DNA from: Hormiphora californensis
Lineage: Eukaryota > Ctenophora > Tentaculata > Cydippida > Pleurobrachiidae
DNA length: 64,000 nt
Reading direction: 5' to 3'
Assembly: GCA_020137815.1 (NCBI GenBank)
Contig: CM035355.1
Location: 2,008,774 to 2,072,773 of the forward strand
Shown here: piece after piece, positions 24,417-36,796 of the stretch
Position numbering within the stretch: the stretch's first letter is position 1
Layout: each line of letters begins with the position of its first letter
The notes under the pieces: model-generated
What the model was told of the DNA's origin: nothing
The model's input: only the letters and a program-made list of their open reading frames with translations
Database searches by the model: none
Position numbers and translations under genes: made by a program

Positions 24417-25004
24417 GTCCGGTCACTCTTCTATTTGTCCTAACAATCGATCACACAAATACAAATCTTTGTTTAACTCTCCTTCCGTTTGGCTTCATCG
24501 GTTTTGTTAAAACTAGTTTTGTTGGATCCTCTCTATTTCGAATGATGGCAATTGATGATATAGATTTGGGAATTATAATCAGAACAGCAGCCATTGCCAT
24601 CATGTTCAACTGTGCTGTTACTTGTCAGTTTATTAGGAACCTCCACAACAGAAACCCAGCCATGTTCAGGTAAACTTCACTAGCATTACTACATGTAGTC
24701 ACCTTTGTGGCCCTTAACCATGGATGAAGGGTCTGCAACTGCAACCCTGCCATGTTTACTGGTAAACTTCACAGTCCTTCAGGGTGAAGGCAACCAGTTC
24801 ATGTTATATGGTGGCATGGCATCATATTCTGTTTTCTGATTTATATAACCTTGACTTTCAGGGTGGCATTCATGTCTGGATGTCGGTGGAATGGGACCGG
24901 GAACTGGCGGAATGGGACCGGGAAGAAGGTTACAGCGACATCAGCCGAGTCCACCAAACAATGATGGCAGTGATGGATCGGGGGATTTCGATTTCTATGG
25001 GTGA
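24417..25004 (+). CDS. Unidentified membrane protein, 3' exons only (possible gene fragment)
   Basis: Two exons are supported: 24417-24669 (GTAAAC donor) and 24862-25004 (TGA), joined in phase. The first encodes one or two hydrophobic stretches (including GIIIRTAAIAIMFNCAVTCQ) and ends HNRNPAMF. The second encodes a Gly/Pro/Asp-rich tail, GGMGPGTGGMGPG, ending DFDFYG. The hydrophobic segment followed by a short polar tail resembles the last TM and tail of a 7TM protein, but that is weak. No convincing start or upstream exon was found between 24165 and 24416, so this may be a truncated relic or have a missed first exon. Confidence 0.4.
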
Positions 25005-25314
25005 ACATTCAAAGGAACTGTAATATAAGTTGGGGAGTTTTTTATATTGAATATCAACAGTCTTAAAATGTTTTACTGGATTTTGAGTAACACTTTCTTT
25101 GTTGTTTGTAACGAAATATTAAAGCCCGTTTTCTTAACTCACTATCTCTTAGCAACATGTAACATAATCAAGCCATCCACCATGTAACACACGACTGTAA
25201 CTGGCAACATCCCCACCCTTCATCATCATATCTGAAAGAGTTACTCCTTCATAAAACTCACTAACGAAAGAGGAAAGAGTTGCTCTTCATAAAACTCACT
25301 AACGAACATCCAAG

Positions 25315-28300
25315 ATGAACAGCACAACATCTCTCTCGGCCTCTCTGATGAGGAACAACACGGAGTGGACAAGTGGTGTTCTAGATGTGGCATCCCTTCC
25401 CTACGTGTTGGGTGTCATATTCATAGTCATTGGGGTATGTTGAGCACTATTAATTTTATTACACAGCACAGCTGCCTTATTGTGATAAGACCACCCTTCG
25501 TCTAACCCCTGCCGCAATTTATTATTTAGAAATCAGTGGTCATTTGTCATTTCCATAATCGATGTCTAAGTAAGATATCGAGCACCCACAAATATATCAC
25601 GTGTACTGACTACTGAGCTAACACAACAATATCTGGATCACAATACTATAGCACCTCACATCTCCATCTGTTCAGAATCTAATTAACCTCATGCTGCCCA
25701 TGACAGGTGTCCGGATTCGCATTTTCCTTCGTCGTGATCACTGGATATATCCGGGTTGGAATTGATAAACAGAGCCATGTGGTAATATACATGGTGATAG
25801 CAGGTTGCTGCTTTTTAACGAGTATCAACGCTCTCACCGTCAGTGCAGGTACACCAATAAACAATGTAGGATTTTATTATGCCTATAAGTTGTACCTGAA
25901 AACTTATAACACGAGACCGAAGGTCGAGTGTTATAAGTGCAACAATAATGATCCGAGACCACAGGTCGAGGCAGATTCTTGTACTTTAGTGCACGAGCCT
26001 GCGAGTGCCACTAAGTGTAACTACCTCACGAGCCTGCGAGTGATGTAGTTTTACTTTTTAACCGAGCCTGCGAGGTCTAAAAGTGTACGAATCTGGGACA
26101 TTATTGCTGACGTCAGGTACAACGAAAACAGGCATAATAAAATTGCATTGTAAAATTTTTTAAACAAGAGTGAGAGACACTTTAGCAGGGGCTGTCTCTG
26201 AGACCGCAAAATTCATTGTGTGGTCCGCACAAAAGACTAGCAAATTTGGGTGGGTTGTACAAATAAGCACACTGAGCGCGCAAATGATGGAGTTTCGCCA
26301 ATTTTTTTGTACTGTGGGATTCACAAGGCTTTCACCTACTGCTTTGTGAAAACCTGGTGGAAAACGGTTGATCACAAGATTTGCAGTGATCTAAACCGCT
26401 GGGAACTTCATTTCATAGTGTATTTCATATTTGGTGGAGTACGGCTCTTTATCCGCCTATCACTAAAAATTGAGATAGAAACTCGAAAAAAATCGTCTCA
26501 TGAGTCATCCAAAATCGTCCATTCTACCGATTCCCGGGTCGTTTGGGGTTCCAGGCCCAACCGTCTGGGAGCCTATTGCCACATAAGTAAAAAAAAGCCG
26601 GTTGATTTTTCGACCGGGTCATTTTGCGGTCTCACCAAGTATCACGTGATCTGATCACATGATCTGAGGTGTTGAAAATTGGACTTTTACAAGTAAACAT
26701 ATGAATCTCTCTCCCTCCCACTATTCTACACTATAATCTCACTTGTGTGTGCACAGTTACACACAAAAGGGGGGGGGACTTTCCACCCTTCTGCTTCACA
26801 GGACTGTTGACCAAGGGCAGTGCTGATCAAACTGTAAACATTTGCAACTAATTGATATCAAAGCAAAAATCACTCTACCCGACTAATTTCAATAGGCTGA
26901 ATCACATGAGCAACTTTTTAAAGCTCTCAGAGGTCGATAAAGTGCTATAATTGGTTATAATAGGGTCTAATTGATCTAAATTACAACTTCTCCCCTGAAA
27001 ACGCTATGAAGTCGTATGAGGGCACTATACCCACTGACTTGGATACCCTGATTCACATGAGCATATTTTCTAAGCTCTCAGAGATCGATAAAGTGCTCTA
27101 ATTGGGTCCAATTGACCAAAATAATTACCACTTTTCATAAGTTCATAAGTTCATTTTAGTCAGGGCATATGATGCCAAAAAATGCTGAAAAAGGACATAA
27201 TTGTTATCAAGCTAATTCTACTTCTAGTAGGCTCTAACACCAAAAAAATTGGCCGCGGTTTTATCAATGAAGAAGTTGGGTTTTTCGGCCACGCCTTTTT
27301 ACCCATGTTTTTAGCCTTCTGGCGAAAACCAAAACAGGGCTTAGGAAAGGAGTAGAGGTTAAGAAAGGAGTAGAGGTTAATTAGATAATTGGATAATTAG
27401 ATGAGCAGGAGATGTGTATAACCGTTTTTTGGCTATACGGCTATAGCCACTCTGGAGTGGTTTAGAGACTTTTCACTGGTGCCATTTTGTTCAGAAGAAA
27501 AAGTTAATCTAAGAGTTGTGAAGAAATTTATGGTCTATCTCTAACCGTTCTGTGGATATTTGCGGTCAAAGTATGCCAATGTACTCATTTTTTGGCATTT
27601 TAGGCTAATTTTCGAGTACATTGGCATACTTTGACCGCAAATATCCACAGAACGGTTAGAGATAGACCATAAATTTCTTCACAACTCTTAGATTAACTTT
27701 TTCTTCTGAACAAAATGGCACCAGTGAAAAGTCTTTAAACCACTCCAGAGTGGATATAGCCGTATAGCCAAAAAAACGGTTATGCCCATCTCCTGCTCAT
27801 CTAATTATCCAATTATCTAATTAACCAGATGAGATAGAGACTTAATTTCCGCACCTACCCCCACTAATGCGAAGATGCTACACATTTTAGTGCCCTCAGA
27901 TTTGTCTCTACTCCTTTCCTAAGCCCCGTTTTGGTTTTCGCTAGAAGGCTAAAAACATAGGTAAAAGGGCGTGGCCCAAAAACCCAACTTCTTCATTGAA
28001 AAAACCGCGGCCAATTTTTTTGGTGTTTCTAGGGACCTATTAGAGCCTACTAGAAGTGGAATTAGCTTGATAACAATTATGCCCTCATTTTGTCATCATA
28101 TGCCCTGACTATTTGGAGACACTGAGCACACTGATTTGAGAGAGATGGCACCCTACAGGAGTCAAATGTTAATTATTCTGGTCAATTAGACCCAATTACG
28201 CTCAATTAGAGCACTTTTTCCACAAATAAGAGCTTTTAAAAGATACTCATGCCCTGTTCATGTGAATCAGGGTATCAAAATCAGTGGGTAAGTGTCTCCA

Positions 28301-29502
28301 AATGAACTTTAGAGATTACAGGGAAAAGTGGTAATTATTTTGGTCAATTGGACCCAATTAGAGCACTTTCTCGATCTCTGAGAGCTTAGAAAAGATGCTC
28401 ATGTGAATCAGGGTATCCAAGTCAGTGGGTATAGTGCCCTCATACGACTTCATAGCGTTTTCAGGGGAGAAGTTGTAATTTAGATCAATTAGACCCTATT
28501 ATAACCAATTAGAGCACTTTATCGACCTCTGAGATCTTTAAAAAGTTGCTCATGTGATTCAGCCTATTGAAATTAGTCGGGTAGAGTGATTTTTGCTTTG
28601 ATATCAATTAGTTGCAAATGTTTACAGTTTGATCAGCACTGCCCTTGGTCCACAGTCCTGTGAAGCAGAAGGGTGGAAGGTCCCCCCCCCTTTTGTGTGT
28701 AACTGTGCACACACAAGTGAGATTGTAATGTAAAATAGTGGGAGGGAGAGAGATTCATATGTTTACTTGTAAAAGTCGTTTTGCAGTCTCAAATAATCAC
28801 ATAAAATCCAATTTTCAACACCTCAGATCATGTGATCAGATCACGTGATACTTGGTGAGACCGCAAAATGACCCGGTCGAAAAATCAACCGGCTTTTTTA
28901 CTTATGTGGCTATAGGCTCCCAGACGGTTGGGCCTGGAACCCCAAACGACCCGGGAATCGGTAGAATGGACGATTTTGGATGACTCATGAGACGATTTTT
29001 TTCGAGTTTCTATCTCAATTTTTAGTGATAGGCGGATAAAGAGCCGTACTCCACCAAATATGAAATACACTATGAAATGAAGTTCCCAGCGGTTTAGATC
29101 ACTGCAAAGCTTGTGATCAACCGTTTTCCACCGGGTTTTCACAAAGCAGTAGGTGAAAGCCTTGTGAATCCCACAGTACAAAAAAATTGGCGAAACTCCA
29201 TCATTTGCGCGCTCAGTGTGCTTATTTGTACAACCCACCCAAATTTGCTAGTCTTTTGTGCGGACCACACAATGAATTTTGCGGTCTCAGAGACAGCCCC
29301 TGTTTAGGGCGTAACAATAGAACAAATTCATGATAAGGTAGCAGGCAGAGAAATCAGTATAAGATAAGATAACGCCTGAGATAGGTAAAGAGAGTGAGAC
29401 ATTAGTGAGAGTGAGAGAGATAAAGAATGTGTGGGTCCGGGAGTTCGTACTTCGTAACCGTTATCTTGATCTCGGTGCTGCAACGGCGTGAGAGTGTGAC
29501 AT

Positions 29503-29594
<92 letters not shown>

Positions 29595-32500
29595 GTTATA
29601 AGTGAAAACTTATAACACTGGGGGGTGTTATAAGTGAAAACTTATAACACTGGGGGGTGTTATAAGTTGTACAAGCAGTGCTACCTAAAGAATTATATTA
29701 TATCTCAAAATTTTACAATGTATATTTAAAAATCTTTAGAAATCACACGAACGCTGTTGATGGTCAAGGCTTTCATAGTTCTGCATCTTTACAGTCCAAA
29801 TCAAACCGTCCTACACTACACAGCCAGCACTAAAACCATATCAAATCAAATTATCATTTTCCCATCATATTCCCAGGCATGTTCACCTCGTCATTACTCT
29901 ACAATGAATCCGACTTCAATCCTGAGTCTATTGGCACTTCTGAGAAGGTCCTGTGTACCATTCAGACAATCACCAGTGACTTCCCTCGGTCACTCATGGT
30001 GTACAGTTATGTGATAGGGATGTGCGGAAGAATAATAGCGACGTACGCCCCTCTAAAGTACTTCAAGTATTTCAAGTGAGTACATGAAAAGTTCAATTGT
30101 CAGCAGTGTTTTTAACTCAATGTTTTTGTAAAAATAATTTTTGTCAGGGCTAAGGTTGTCGTAGAGCTACTTTGTCTTTGTGCCTTTTTCGCACTTGTTG
30201 GCACTGTCACTGAGTTATTTGTGGTCGAAAAAGCTTACGCCGGAAACGTGGGAATGTGTGCTGGGACTTCGGTAAAAAATACAAGCATCATTTACCGATC
30301 AATTTTAAAATGCATTATATCTTTATTCTAAACGTCATGGTTTCATAACTCAATTTACTTAAAATCACAGAGGCTCATCCACTCCTCTCACCCATGTAGG
30401 CAGAATCATATCCCACTGTTCACTTGATATGCGTGGCAATGGTCATGATCCTTGCACTTGTGTTCCAAGTCACCGCATACGGGATCATCATCAAGAAATA
30501 CGTCAGGAACAAGGTCTCAGTCGGTAAGTTGGTCTTATAACAAGATGTCATTTTAGATAACATAACATTTTAGATGACATAACATTAAGAAGTTTACGAC
30601 AGGGATATATCAGTAGAGACTATAACACTAGCTGTTTCAATTTTCTGCAGACACGTCGAAACCAATCCCTCTTTTTACAGCGGCAGATCTCAGTGATGAC
30701 GCCAGCAAAGGAATTCTAATCGCCGCGACATCCTACGGTATCTTTAGCCTCATTTTCCCTCAGGAGCTAGTCATCATGTTTTATCTCATTGCAAACATCA
30801 CAATCGGGGCTTACATGATGAAGGTAGGAGGACAATGGAAAATTAGTTGTCACCCGTTATATTGGACAATGGGTGCTGATCTAGCATATCACTTCCTGTT
30901 AAATTCCTATATCAGAAAATCCTAAATGTATTCATCGCATGAGGATACACGCCTGTTTCCATGCTTCAAGCAGAATTGAGCATACCTTCTCAACCCCCCC
31001 CCCTTTATCAGGAACGTAACATGACTTCACAACACACCCCCCCCCCTTTATCAGGAACGTAACATGACTTCACATATCCCCCCTCAGTCACCCCCTTTCC
31101 TTTATCAGGAACGTAACATGACTTCACACCCCCCCCCCTTTATCAGGAACGTAACATGACTTCACACCCCCCCCCCCTTTATCAGGAACGTAACATGACT
31201 TCACATATAATCCCCCTCAGTCACCCCCCCCCCCTATCAGGAACGTAACATGACTTCACATATCCCCCCTCAGTCACCCCCTCCCCTTTATCAGGAACGT
31301 AACATGACTTCACAACACCCCCCTTTATCAGGAACGTAACATGACATCCTCGGAGAGCAATCACAACAAGGAAACCTTCTTTTTCCTCCGCCTCTCTTCC
31401 ATCTACATAGTGGTCATGTGTCTCACAGTGGCTTACTACGCATGTTATATTTACTACAGGGTGACTTATAGCAAGAGCGAGGTTGAAATAATGCACACGT
31501 ATTACAACGCTATCATCCTGTTTTACGTCAAGGTACAATATAAAACTTCAGTTAAAATTGATTGTCTCAGTTTGTCCTTAAACTTATATCTGTTTTAAAG
31601 AAACAACAGCCAGAATTATCGTACGACGTACGTTACACACAACTATTTCCTGGCAGGAACTAGCGAACATACTGCTAGGTCTGATAAACATGTTCCAAAT
31701 GTGGAAACACACTAAGGATCTGAGGAACAGACTGGACGAGAGTTTCTTCGATGGACTCAAACGGAAGGGTGCATTCGAAATGAATATCATGAAGGGTAGG
31801 TGTATCAATAATTAGTAACTTATATTCACACAGTGCATTCTTTATAATTTAACTTTTGAGGTCTAATAATCATCCAAAACCAGTACAATAAAACGTTACT
31901 ACTTCAACAGACTCAAATGTATCGGCGTGGATGAAGATGAACAACGTCAAGAAACCTTCAATATTCAAAGTGAAGAGGAAGTTTGTGAGAACTAGCGATG
32001 GTAGAATTAAACTGACGAGGAAGCGTCGCTACAGGGAGAGAGATGAGGAAAAAGAAAAGGAGAGATTGGCTGTAAGTCTTTGAAAGTTGTAAGGTCTAAT
32101 TTTAATTTAGGTTAAAGTCTGTTGAACAGACTCAGTGAACTTTTTCATTTTACGATTGATTTTGTTTTCAGGCCATCACACCAGTTGACCCACCAAAAAC
32201 AGGGACTCTTGGAAAACGGTTGTCCCTCAAGAGACTAGGTTCAACCAAGAATGTAACGAACAAACAACCACCATCCGACTTATCTACAATAAAAGAAGTA
32301 AAAGAGCCAAAGCCCATAAAGGCGCATGACTCAGTTAAAAAGGATGGTTCAATTAAGAAGGATGGTTCATTGAAGCGAGCTGGAGAAAAACTGAAAGATT
32401 GGGATACTTCCTCGTTGTCGAGCTTCAAGCGGCTAAGCCTTAAGAGGAAAGAGGGCAGCGTAAAAAAGAAAGAAGGAAGCATTATGAAGAAGGACTCCAA

Positions 32501-32662
32501 ATTGGATATAAAGGTGAAAGATGGAAGTGTGACAAGGAAAGATCCCATGATTGATTTCGGGGAACCTTCTGGATCTAACAAATCTTCATCTACACGAAGG
32601 AGTGGTTCAAAGAAAGGTCGATCAAAACCCGATGATGACATTGTACCAGATCCATGGGTTTA
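25315..32662 (+). CDS. Multi-pass (7TM-like) receptor-type membrane protein with basic Ser/Lys-rich tail
   Basis: Exons: 25315-25434, 25707-25848, 29877-30075, 30148-30271, 30400-30523, 30651-30823, 31332-31532, 31657-31795, 31911-32071 and 32172-32662. All are in consistent phase. Seven to eight hydrophobic segments are encoded. The N-terminus has Asn-x-Ser/Thr sites (MNSTTS, NNTEW). The third helix is preceded by a Cys (VLCTIQ) and followed by CGRIIATYAPLKY, reminiscent of the class A GPCR DRY region, and a second Cys (VGMCAGTS) sits in the following loop. The C-terminal 150 residues are Lys/Ser-rich with repeated KKDGS and KKEGS words, a likely cytosolic tail with phosphorylation sites. 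Class A GPCR is the best guess but not proven. The intron 25849-29876 is filled by palindromic elements, and the acceptor at 31332 is the last of eight tandem copies. Confidence 0.7.
25871..26144. mobile_element. Short MITE-like inverted-repeat element
   Basis: The left end ATTTTATTATGCCTATAAGT with GTTGTACCTGA is mirrored by CAGGTACAACG and GGCATAATAAAAT at 26114-26144. It lies immediately left of the 3.1 kb palindrome, in the same intron. Internal repeats include GAGCCTGCGAG. Confidence 0.65.
26186..29302. mobile_element. 3.1 kb near-perfect palindromic element with 5-bp target duplication
   Basis: The element begins CAGGGGCTGTCTCTGAGACC and ends with its reverse complement. It is flanked by TTTAG on both sides (26181-26185 and 29303-29307), a direct 5-bp duplication. 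The two arms of about 1.5 kb mirror each other almost throughout, around a core near 27600 where CCAATGTACTC and GAGTACATTGG meet. A module between 27340 and 27925 also occurs at 8905-9340. Each arm contains the same ~117-codon open frame (26250 on +, 29238 on -) with no recognisable domain and no transposase motif. It is a non-autonomous foldback element inserted in an intron of the 7TM-like gene. Confidence 0.85.
29508..29590. repeat. (GA)n microsatellite
   Basis: Pure GA dinucleotide run of about 80 bp in the receptor-gene intron, right of the palindrome. Confidence 0.95.
29591..29668. repeat. Tandem 32-bp repeat with palindromic core
   Basis: Two to three units of GGGGGTGTTATAAGTG followed by AAAACTTATAACACT. 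Each unit is self-complementary (GTTATAAGT and ACTTATAAC). The same words occur at 25885-25935 on the other side of the 3.1 kb palindrome. Confidence 0.8.
31003..31350 (+). repeat. Eight tandem copies of a 3' splice site (poly-C, TATCAG, GAACGTAACATGAC)
   Basis: Units of about 32-54 bp each contain a C-rich tract, TATCAG and GAACGTAACATGAC. The last copy (AG at 31330-31331) is the predicted acceptor of the exon 31332-31532. Every upstream unit therefore carries a potential polypyrimidine tract, AG and exon start. Exon coding resumes in frame only from the last copy as annotated. Confidence 0.85.
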
Positions 32663-33784
32663 ACAGTGAATAGTGCCTTTATTGTTTTTATTGATTCAAA
32701 TACCAGGGTTTACATTTAATACTAGGGGTTTGGAATTTAAATTTAGCGAATTAATTATTACAGTTCGACACACCTTTCTAATTCAGTATTTCAATTATGA
32801 ACATTTCATTTGTGCCATGGCTGAAAGAACGTCGACGTACGATGAATTACAATTTAGAGAGAATTAGAAATTCTGACGCAAATAAACAGAGACAAATCAC
32901 AGTCCATAGATGACAGAGAGATATATGTGATAATATAAAGACGAGAGATGTACAATTATCTAATTGTCCCTCACCCATCTGTCAAATGTTCACATTTAAA
33001 CTGCACTTTTCATTTGTCTCCTTCTGATAACTTGCTAATATGTGAACAGATGTAATTTATACTAATTGTTATGTTCGAGTTACATTATTATTAAATTACC
33101 TGTATAATTTAGCCCTATTAATGTCCATATTAATTTCTTCCTTGTTTGAGCATGTAGGATTTATAGCCAGTCGTCCGTGAAGTATACTGAGCAGCTAAAA
33201 GATCGGAAACCGAGATCGTTGTTTTTACTATCAGGATAGCAAAAGAGAGATGACTCCTAACATCTCCTTTTAATTCTAATACGTTCACGGTGTGTTTCAT
33301 AGTATAACACACTATTACAACATGATTCAATTTCACACACGTCACAATGTAAATGTCTAACAGTCTAACACACATGTCACATGTACACTGTCGTTATAAT
33401 CTGTCTGCTGGTCTTTTGCCAATATTACCATGTTTATTCACACCGCTATGTTCGGTCTACCACCATTGTCAATATTTGTATTTGTAACAATCGAAATCAT
33501 CTGAGCTGTTTGATCAGTGTTTGTTTCATTCTTCATGTATCTTCCCTGTCAATCATGTGATATATACATCTACCATTATATAAACACCTAATAGAGACAT
33601 ATATGCTCAAAATTGAACACTGTTTTTTTGTACTGCTTGATTGGCCTAATAAACATATCTTACCTTGCTCCACCCTATCTCACCGCGGCCCAAAACAAAT
33701 CATTCTCACAGGTGAGTGGTATTATGGAATGTATACATAATGGAATGTATAATGTATAGTATACATTGTATAGGAAAGGCTCTT

Positions 33785-33897
33785 GTCCACTAAATCGGGG
33801 TGTCTACTAAATCGGGGTCAAATAATGTTAATTTCCCATATCGGGGGAAAAAATCCTGTCCCTAAATCGGGGGCCCCTAAATCGGGGTCCGACTGTA
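33785..33897. mobile_element. Pogo/Tigger-like MITE remnant
   Basis: Four repeats of CTAAATCGGGG, ending CGGGGTCCGACTG followed by TA at 33896-33897. The terminus matches the 77-bp element at 58964-59040. The left end is degenerate. Confidence 0.55.
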
Positions 33898-34012
33898 ATT
33901 CTTTTATTCGTTATCTCACGTCCTTCCACGACTTATACTGCAAACTGGTGGATCTAAATATAGTCATTATACATCTATACAGGACAATTACCTCCTAATA
34001 TAGAGAGGGAGG

Positions 34013-34022
34013 GAGAGAGAGG

Positions 34023-34094
<72 letters not shown>
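34013..34094. repeat. (GA)n microsatellite
   Basis: GA dinucleotide run about 550 bp upstream of the AMD1 start codon. Confidence 0.95.
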
Positions 34095-34621
34095 TTTATA
34101 TAAAGATGCAAAGGGATGGACGGATAGAGAGTCTTCTGTAAAGAGCAGTTTGTAGCAGTTTGCTTCTGCAGCAGATCAGTTGTATAACTTTGAGTTTTGC
34201 TGACTCATACACTGAATTTATAATAATACAAAACCGATGCTTTAGCGATTGCCATTGCATTAACATGATTAGTATCAGTTTGACTATCTTTGTTGCACTT
34301 TTATCTTTATAGACCTCAAATAATCATTAGTGTATGTGTATTGTGAGCGATATAGCGGATCGACTGGTTCGAAGAATTCTTGCACCTGGATTGTATCCTT
34401 TTGAGCCCAGCTGATACACGCTAAAGGTAATCACAGCGCTGGCAAGGACAGCCTCATTGAATTAAATCTGTTTATTGCAAGCCAAGTTTTCTATTAACCT
34501 TTGGAGACCAAGCGAACCTTAAAATATCCCAAACTTCAGATTTAGCAGTCAGATAGAACGCCCAGCTAAAGGTATAATTAGCAACTGATGCAGAAAGGAG
34601 GGCCATCTTTTGTATGGGATC

Positions 34622-36010
34622 ATGTCGGAGTTTTATGAAGGACGCGAAAAGGTAAAATTATATATCCTGATAAAACCCGGGTCCAGATCTTAATTCATAT
34701 GCACTGCAAAGTGCAGACTGCTGCAGAGTGCAGTATCCACTAACAACTAATACCTAACGAACATTTTTGAATGGCACCCCAATACCTAGGTGGTTAGAGC
34801 TGGGTATGCACGGGGAAGTGGACTACTCGATGTGGGACGAGATACGTGGGTAAAGCTACTAAGGGGAGCAGGCTGTGAGATATTAAGGTAAAGTTTTTAA
34901 TCAATTGTTTTATTCAAACAGCTGGACAAATGTTGAGCTTGGTAATAAACCTATGTGTAAAACTAGAGTCGAAAGTATCAGCACCAGAAGGAGATATCAA
35001 AGTTACTTCCTAGAGTCGAAAGATTATGTACTTTCTGAACGATTCGAGTGTAACCAGTACACATTTTCAAAACCAAAACTTAAGATATTTTAACTGCAGT
35101 GAGATAAGACAGGGGAAAGTTAAAGCATTTCTATTAAGTGAGAGTTCCTTGTTTGTTTGGGATGATCAACTGCTACTAAAAACATGTGGCACCACGACGC
35201 CCCTGTCTCTTCTTCACTCACTAGACAAGGCTGGACTACAGAGTGTGGTTTATCAGCACGGTGCATTTCTTAGGCCTAACGAACAACAAGACGGATACAG
35301 GTATTGTAGCTGAATCTTTCGTTCTCCGACCAACACTCTCTGTGTTGTGGTCCTGAATGTATCTTTCTGCCTTTGTCTCCCATTATTACCGCTAATCCCG
35401 CCCACAATAATGAATACGAAATACCTTCAGAACCTTCACCGAGATAGAAAAAGAAGTAAAGGATCTTGTGAGACTGTTCAATGGCCCTATCACCATGATA
35501 CACCCCACCTTATTCGCAGATGGAAGTTTGGAATTCAACGCCTCTCTAAACCACAAAACAGCTCAATTTATCGATCTAAAACTAAGTAATTTATTCCCGG
35601 ATAGCCTATACAACACAGCACCATCTCAAGATCATATCTCCTCCCTATTTCGGAGTATCTTTAACCGATCTGGCCAGTGGACTGTCGATCTCTATCATTT
35701 TGAACCGTGTGGGTTCTCCCTAAACGCTGTGGACAACACAGGAGAGAAATATGCCACTGTTCATGTAACTCCGGAACACAAGTTCTCTTATGCTTCATTC
35801 GAAACCAATGACATCGATCTGTTGATGTGGGAAGTCGAGTTTATTGTTCGAATTTTTGAGCCGAGAAATATGGATGTATCTATAAATTGGCCCGACAAAT
35901 CAGCTAAGAAAAAGTTTTTGAGGAACATAAGGAAAGTCATGGACTTGGTGATGCCTGGACAACGGAGCGGAGGGAAAACGAATCTTTACCAGTTTATCAA
36001 AAAAATGTAG
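34622..36010 (+). CDS. AMD1: S-adenosylmethionine decarboxylase proenzyme
   Basis: Four exons in consistent phase: 34622-34651, 34790-34887, 35100-35300 and 35431-36010. The enzyme makes decarboxylated SAM, the aminopropyl donor for spermidine and spermine synthesis. Family landmarks are all present: the N-terminal YEGREK (human FEGTEK), the self-cleavage site LLSESSLFV, where Ser becomes the pyruvoyl group, the catalytic Cys in LKTCGTTTP, and the downstream processing Ser and His in FEPCGFSLNAV and TVHVTPEHKFSYASFE. The protein is about 302 residues, slightly shorter than the ~334 of vertebrates. The start is the ATG opening the YEGREK exon. An overlapping upstream ATG reading frame precedes it (34588), but no MAGDIS-type polyamine uORF was seen. 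Confidence 0.92.
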
Positions 36011-36796
36011 ATATTAGTTATTTAGCTCATATTTTATTCGCTAACCATATGTATCAACCATATGTATTACTTTTATTCTTCTTGTTCAAGTAAAACACAA
36101 CTTATCCCAAGACTATCCCGGAAAGTCATTTTATTTGCAAGCCAATAATATGTGTCCCTACCCCCTCCCATACAAAGAAGTCGGTACGGTCGGTATCACA
36201 TTGCATCATTTCTTATTTCTGGTCATAAACTCCTTGATTAGGAACTTACTGAGAATCTGGGTAATTTTAAGAGGTGATGTTATTTGCCGCTAATTTCTCC
36301 ATGTAATGTCCCGTTTGGTCATTACTAAGATCTGCTTAGCGTAGCTGTGCTGAACTAGAGAGTAGAGTCTAGAGCCCACGTTTTCCCGGGTTCAATTGTT
36401 ATATGAGGAATGTATCAGGCACCTGCGGACTCGGCTGTCATTATCTATGGTGAGGTCAATTACCTGTTCTATCCGAGGATACCGAGGAAGGAGCAGGCGT
36501 GATCTGCCTACAACAGACCTCTATCATATATATTAGCTTTTTACTGTCACATTTATCATGATCTTATCTGTGTAGCCAGATGGCTAGTTCGCTGTTTTTA
36601 TAGAAATGAATTTGTTAGGCCGGATGCATGTGGCCTCTTTTATTATTATTATTTCCCCCTTTTTCTTTTATTGTTATATTGAATATTCTATCGCGAATAA
36701 TTTTTGAAAGCGGTTCTATAGCAATGAGAGATGAAATACGAAACTTATATCCACTCAAGAAAGAAGCTAGGCTGGGTTCCTTGGGTCCAGAACCCA
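36011..36796. other. Intergenic, nothing recognised
   Basis: 3' flank of AMD1. A/T-rich sequence without a supported gene or repeat structure. Confidence 0.5.

Larger units (their letters stand above)
32663..34621. other. Intergenic region, receptor gene to AMD1
   Basis: No supported gene. It is A/T-rich with a pogo-like remnant (33785-33897) and a GA microsatellite (34013-34094). The last ~500 bases should hold the AMD1 promoter and 5' UTR, but no core element can be called. Confidence 0.6.

Noticed and set aside
24238-24510. Open frame upstream of the orphan membrane-protein exons
   Set aside because: No domain or codon pattern, and it is out of frame with the better-supported exon starting at 24417.
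26250-29238. Identical ~117-codon open frames in the two arms of the 3.1 kb palindrome
   Set aside because: They mirror each other because the arms do; no domain, no splice context and no transposase motif. Treated as part of the element.
31003-31350. CRISPR-like regular repeats
   Set aside because: Unit length varies, there are no unique spacers, the genome is eukaryotic and the unit includes a splice acceptor and exon start.
34588-34640. Polyamine-responsive MAGDIS-type upstream ORF before AMD1
   Set aside because: An upstream ATG frame overlaps the start codon, but its peptide does not resemble MAGDIS, and its presence in the mature mRNA is unknown.
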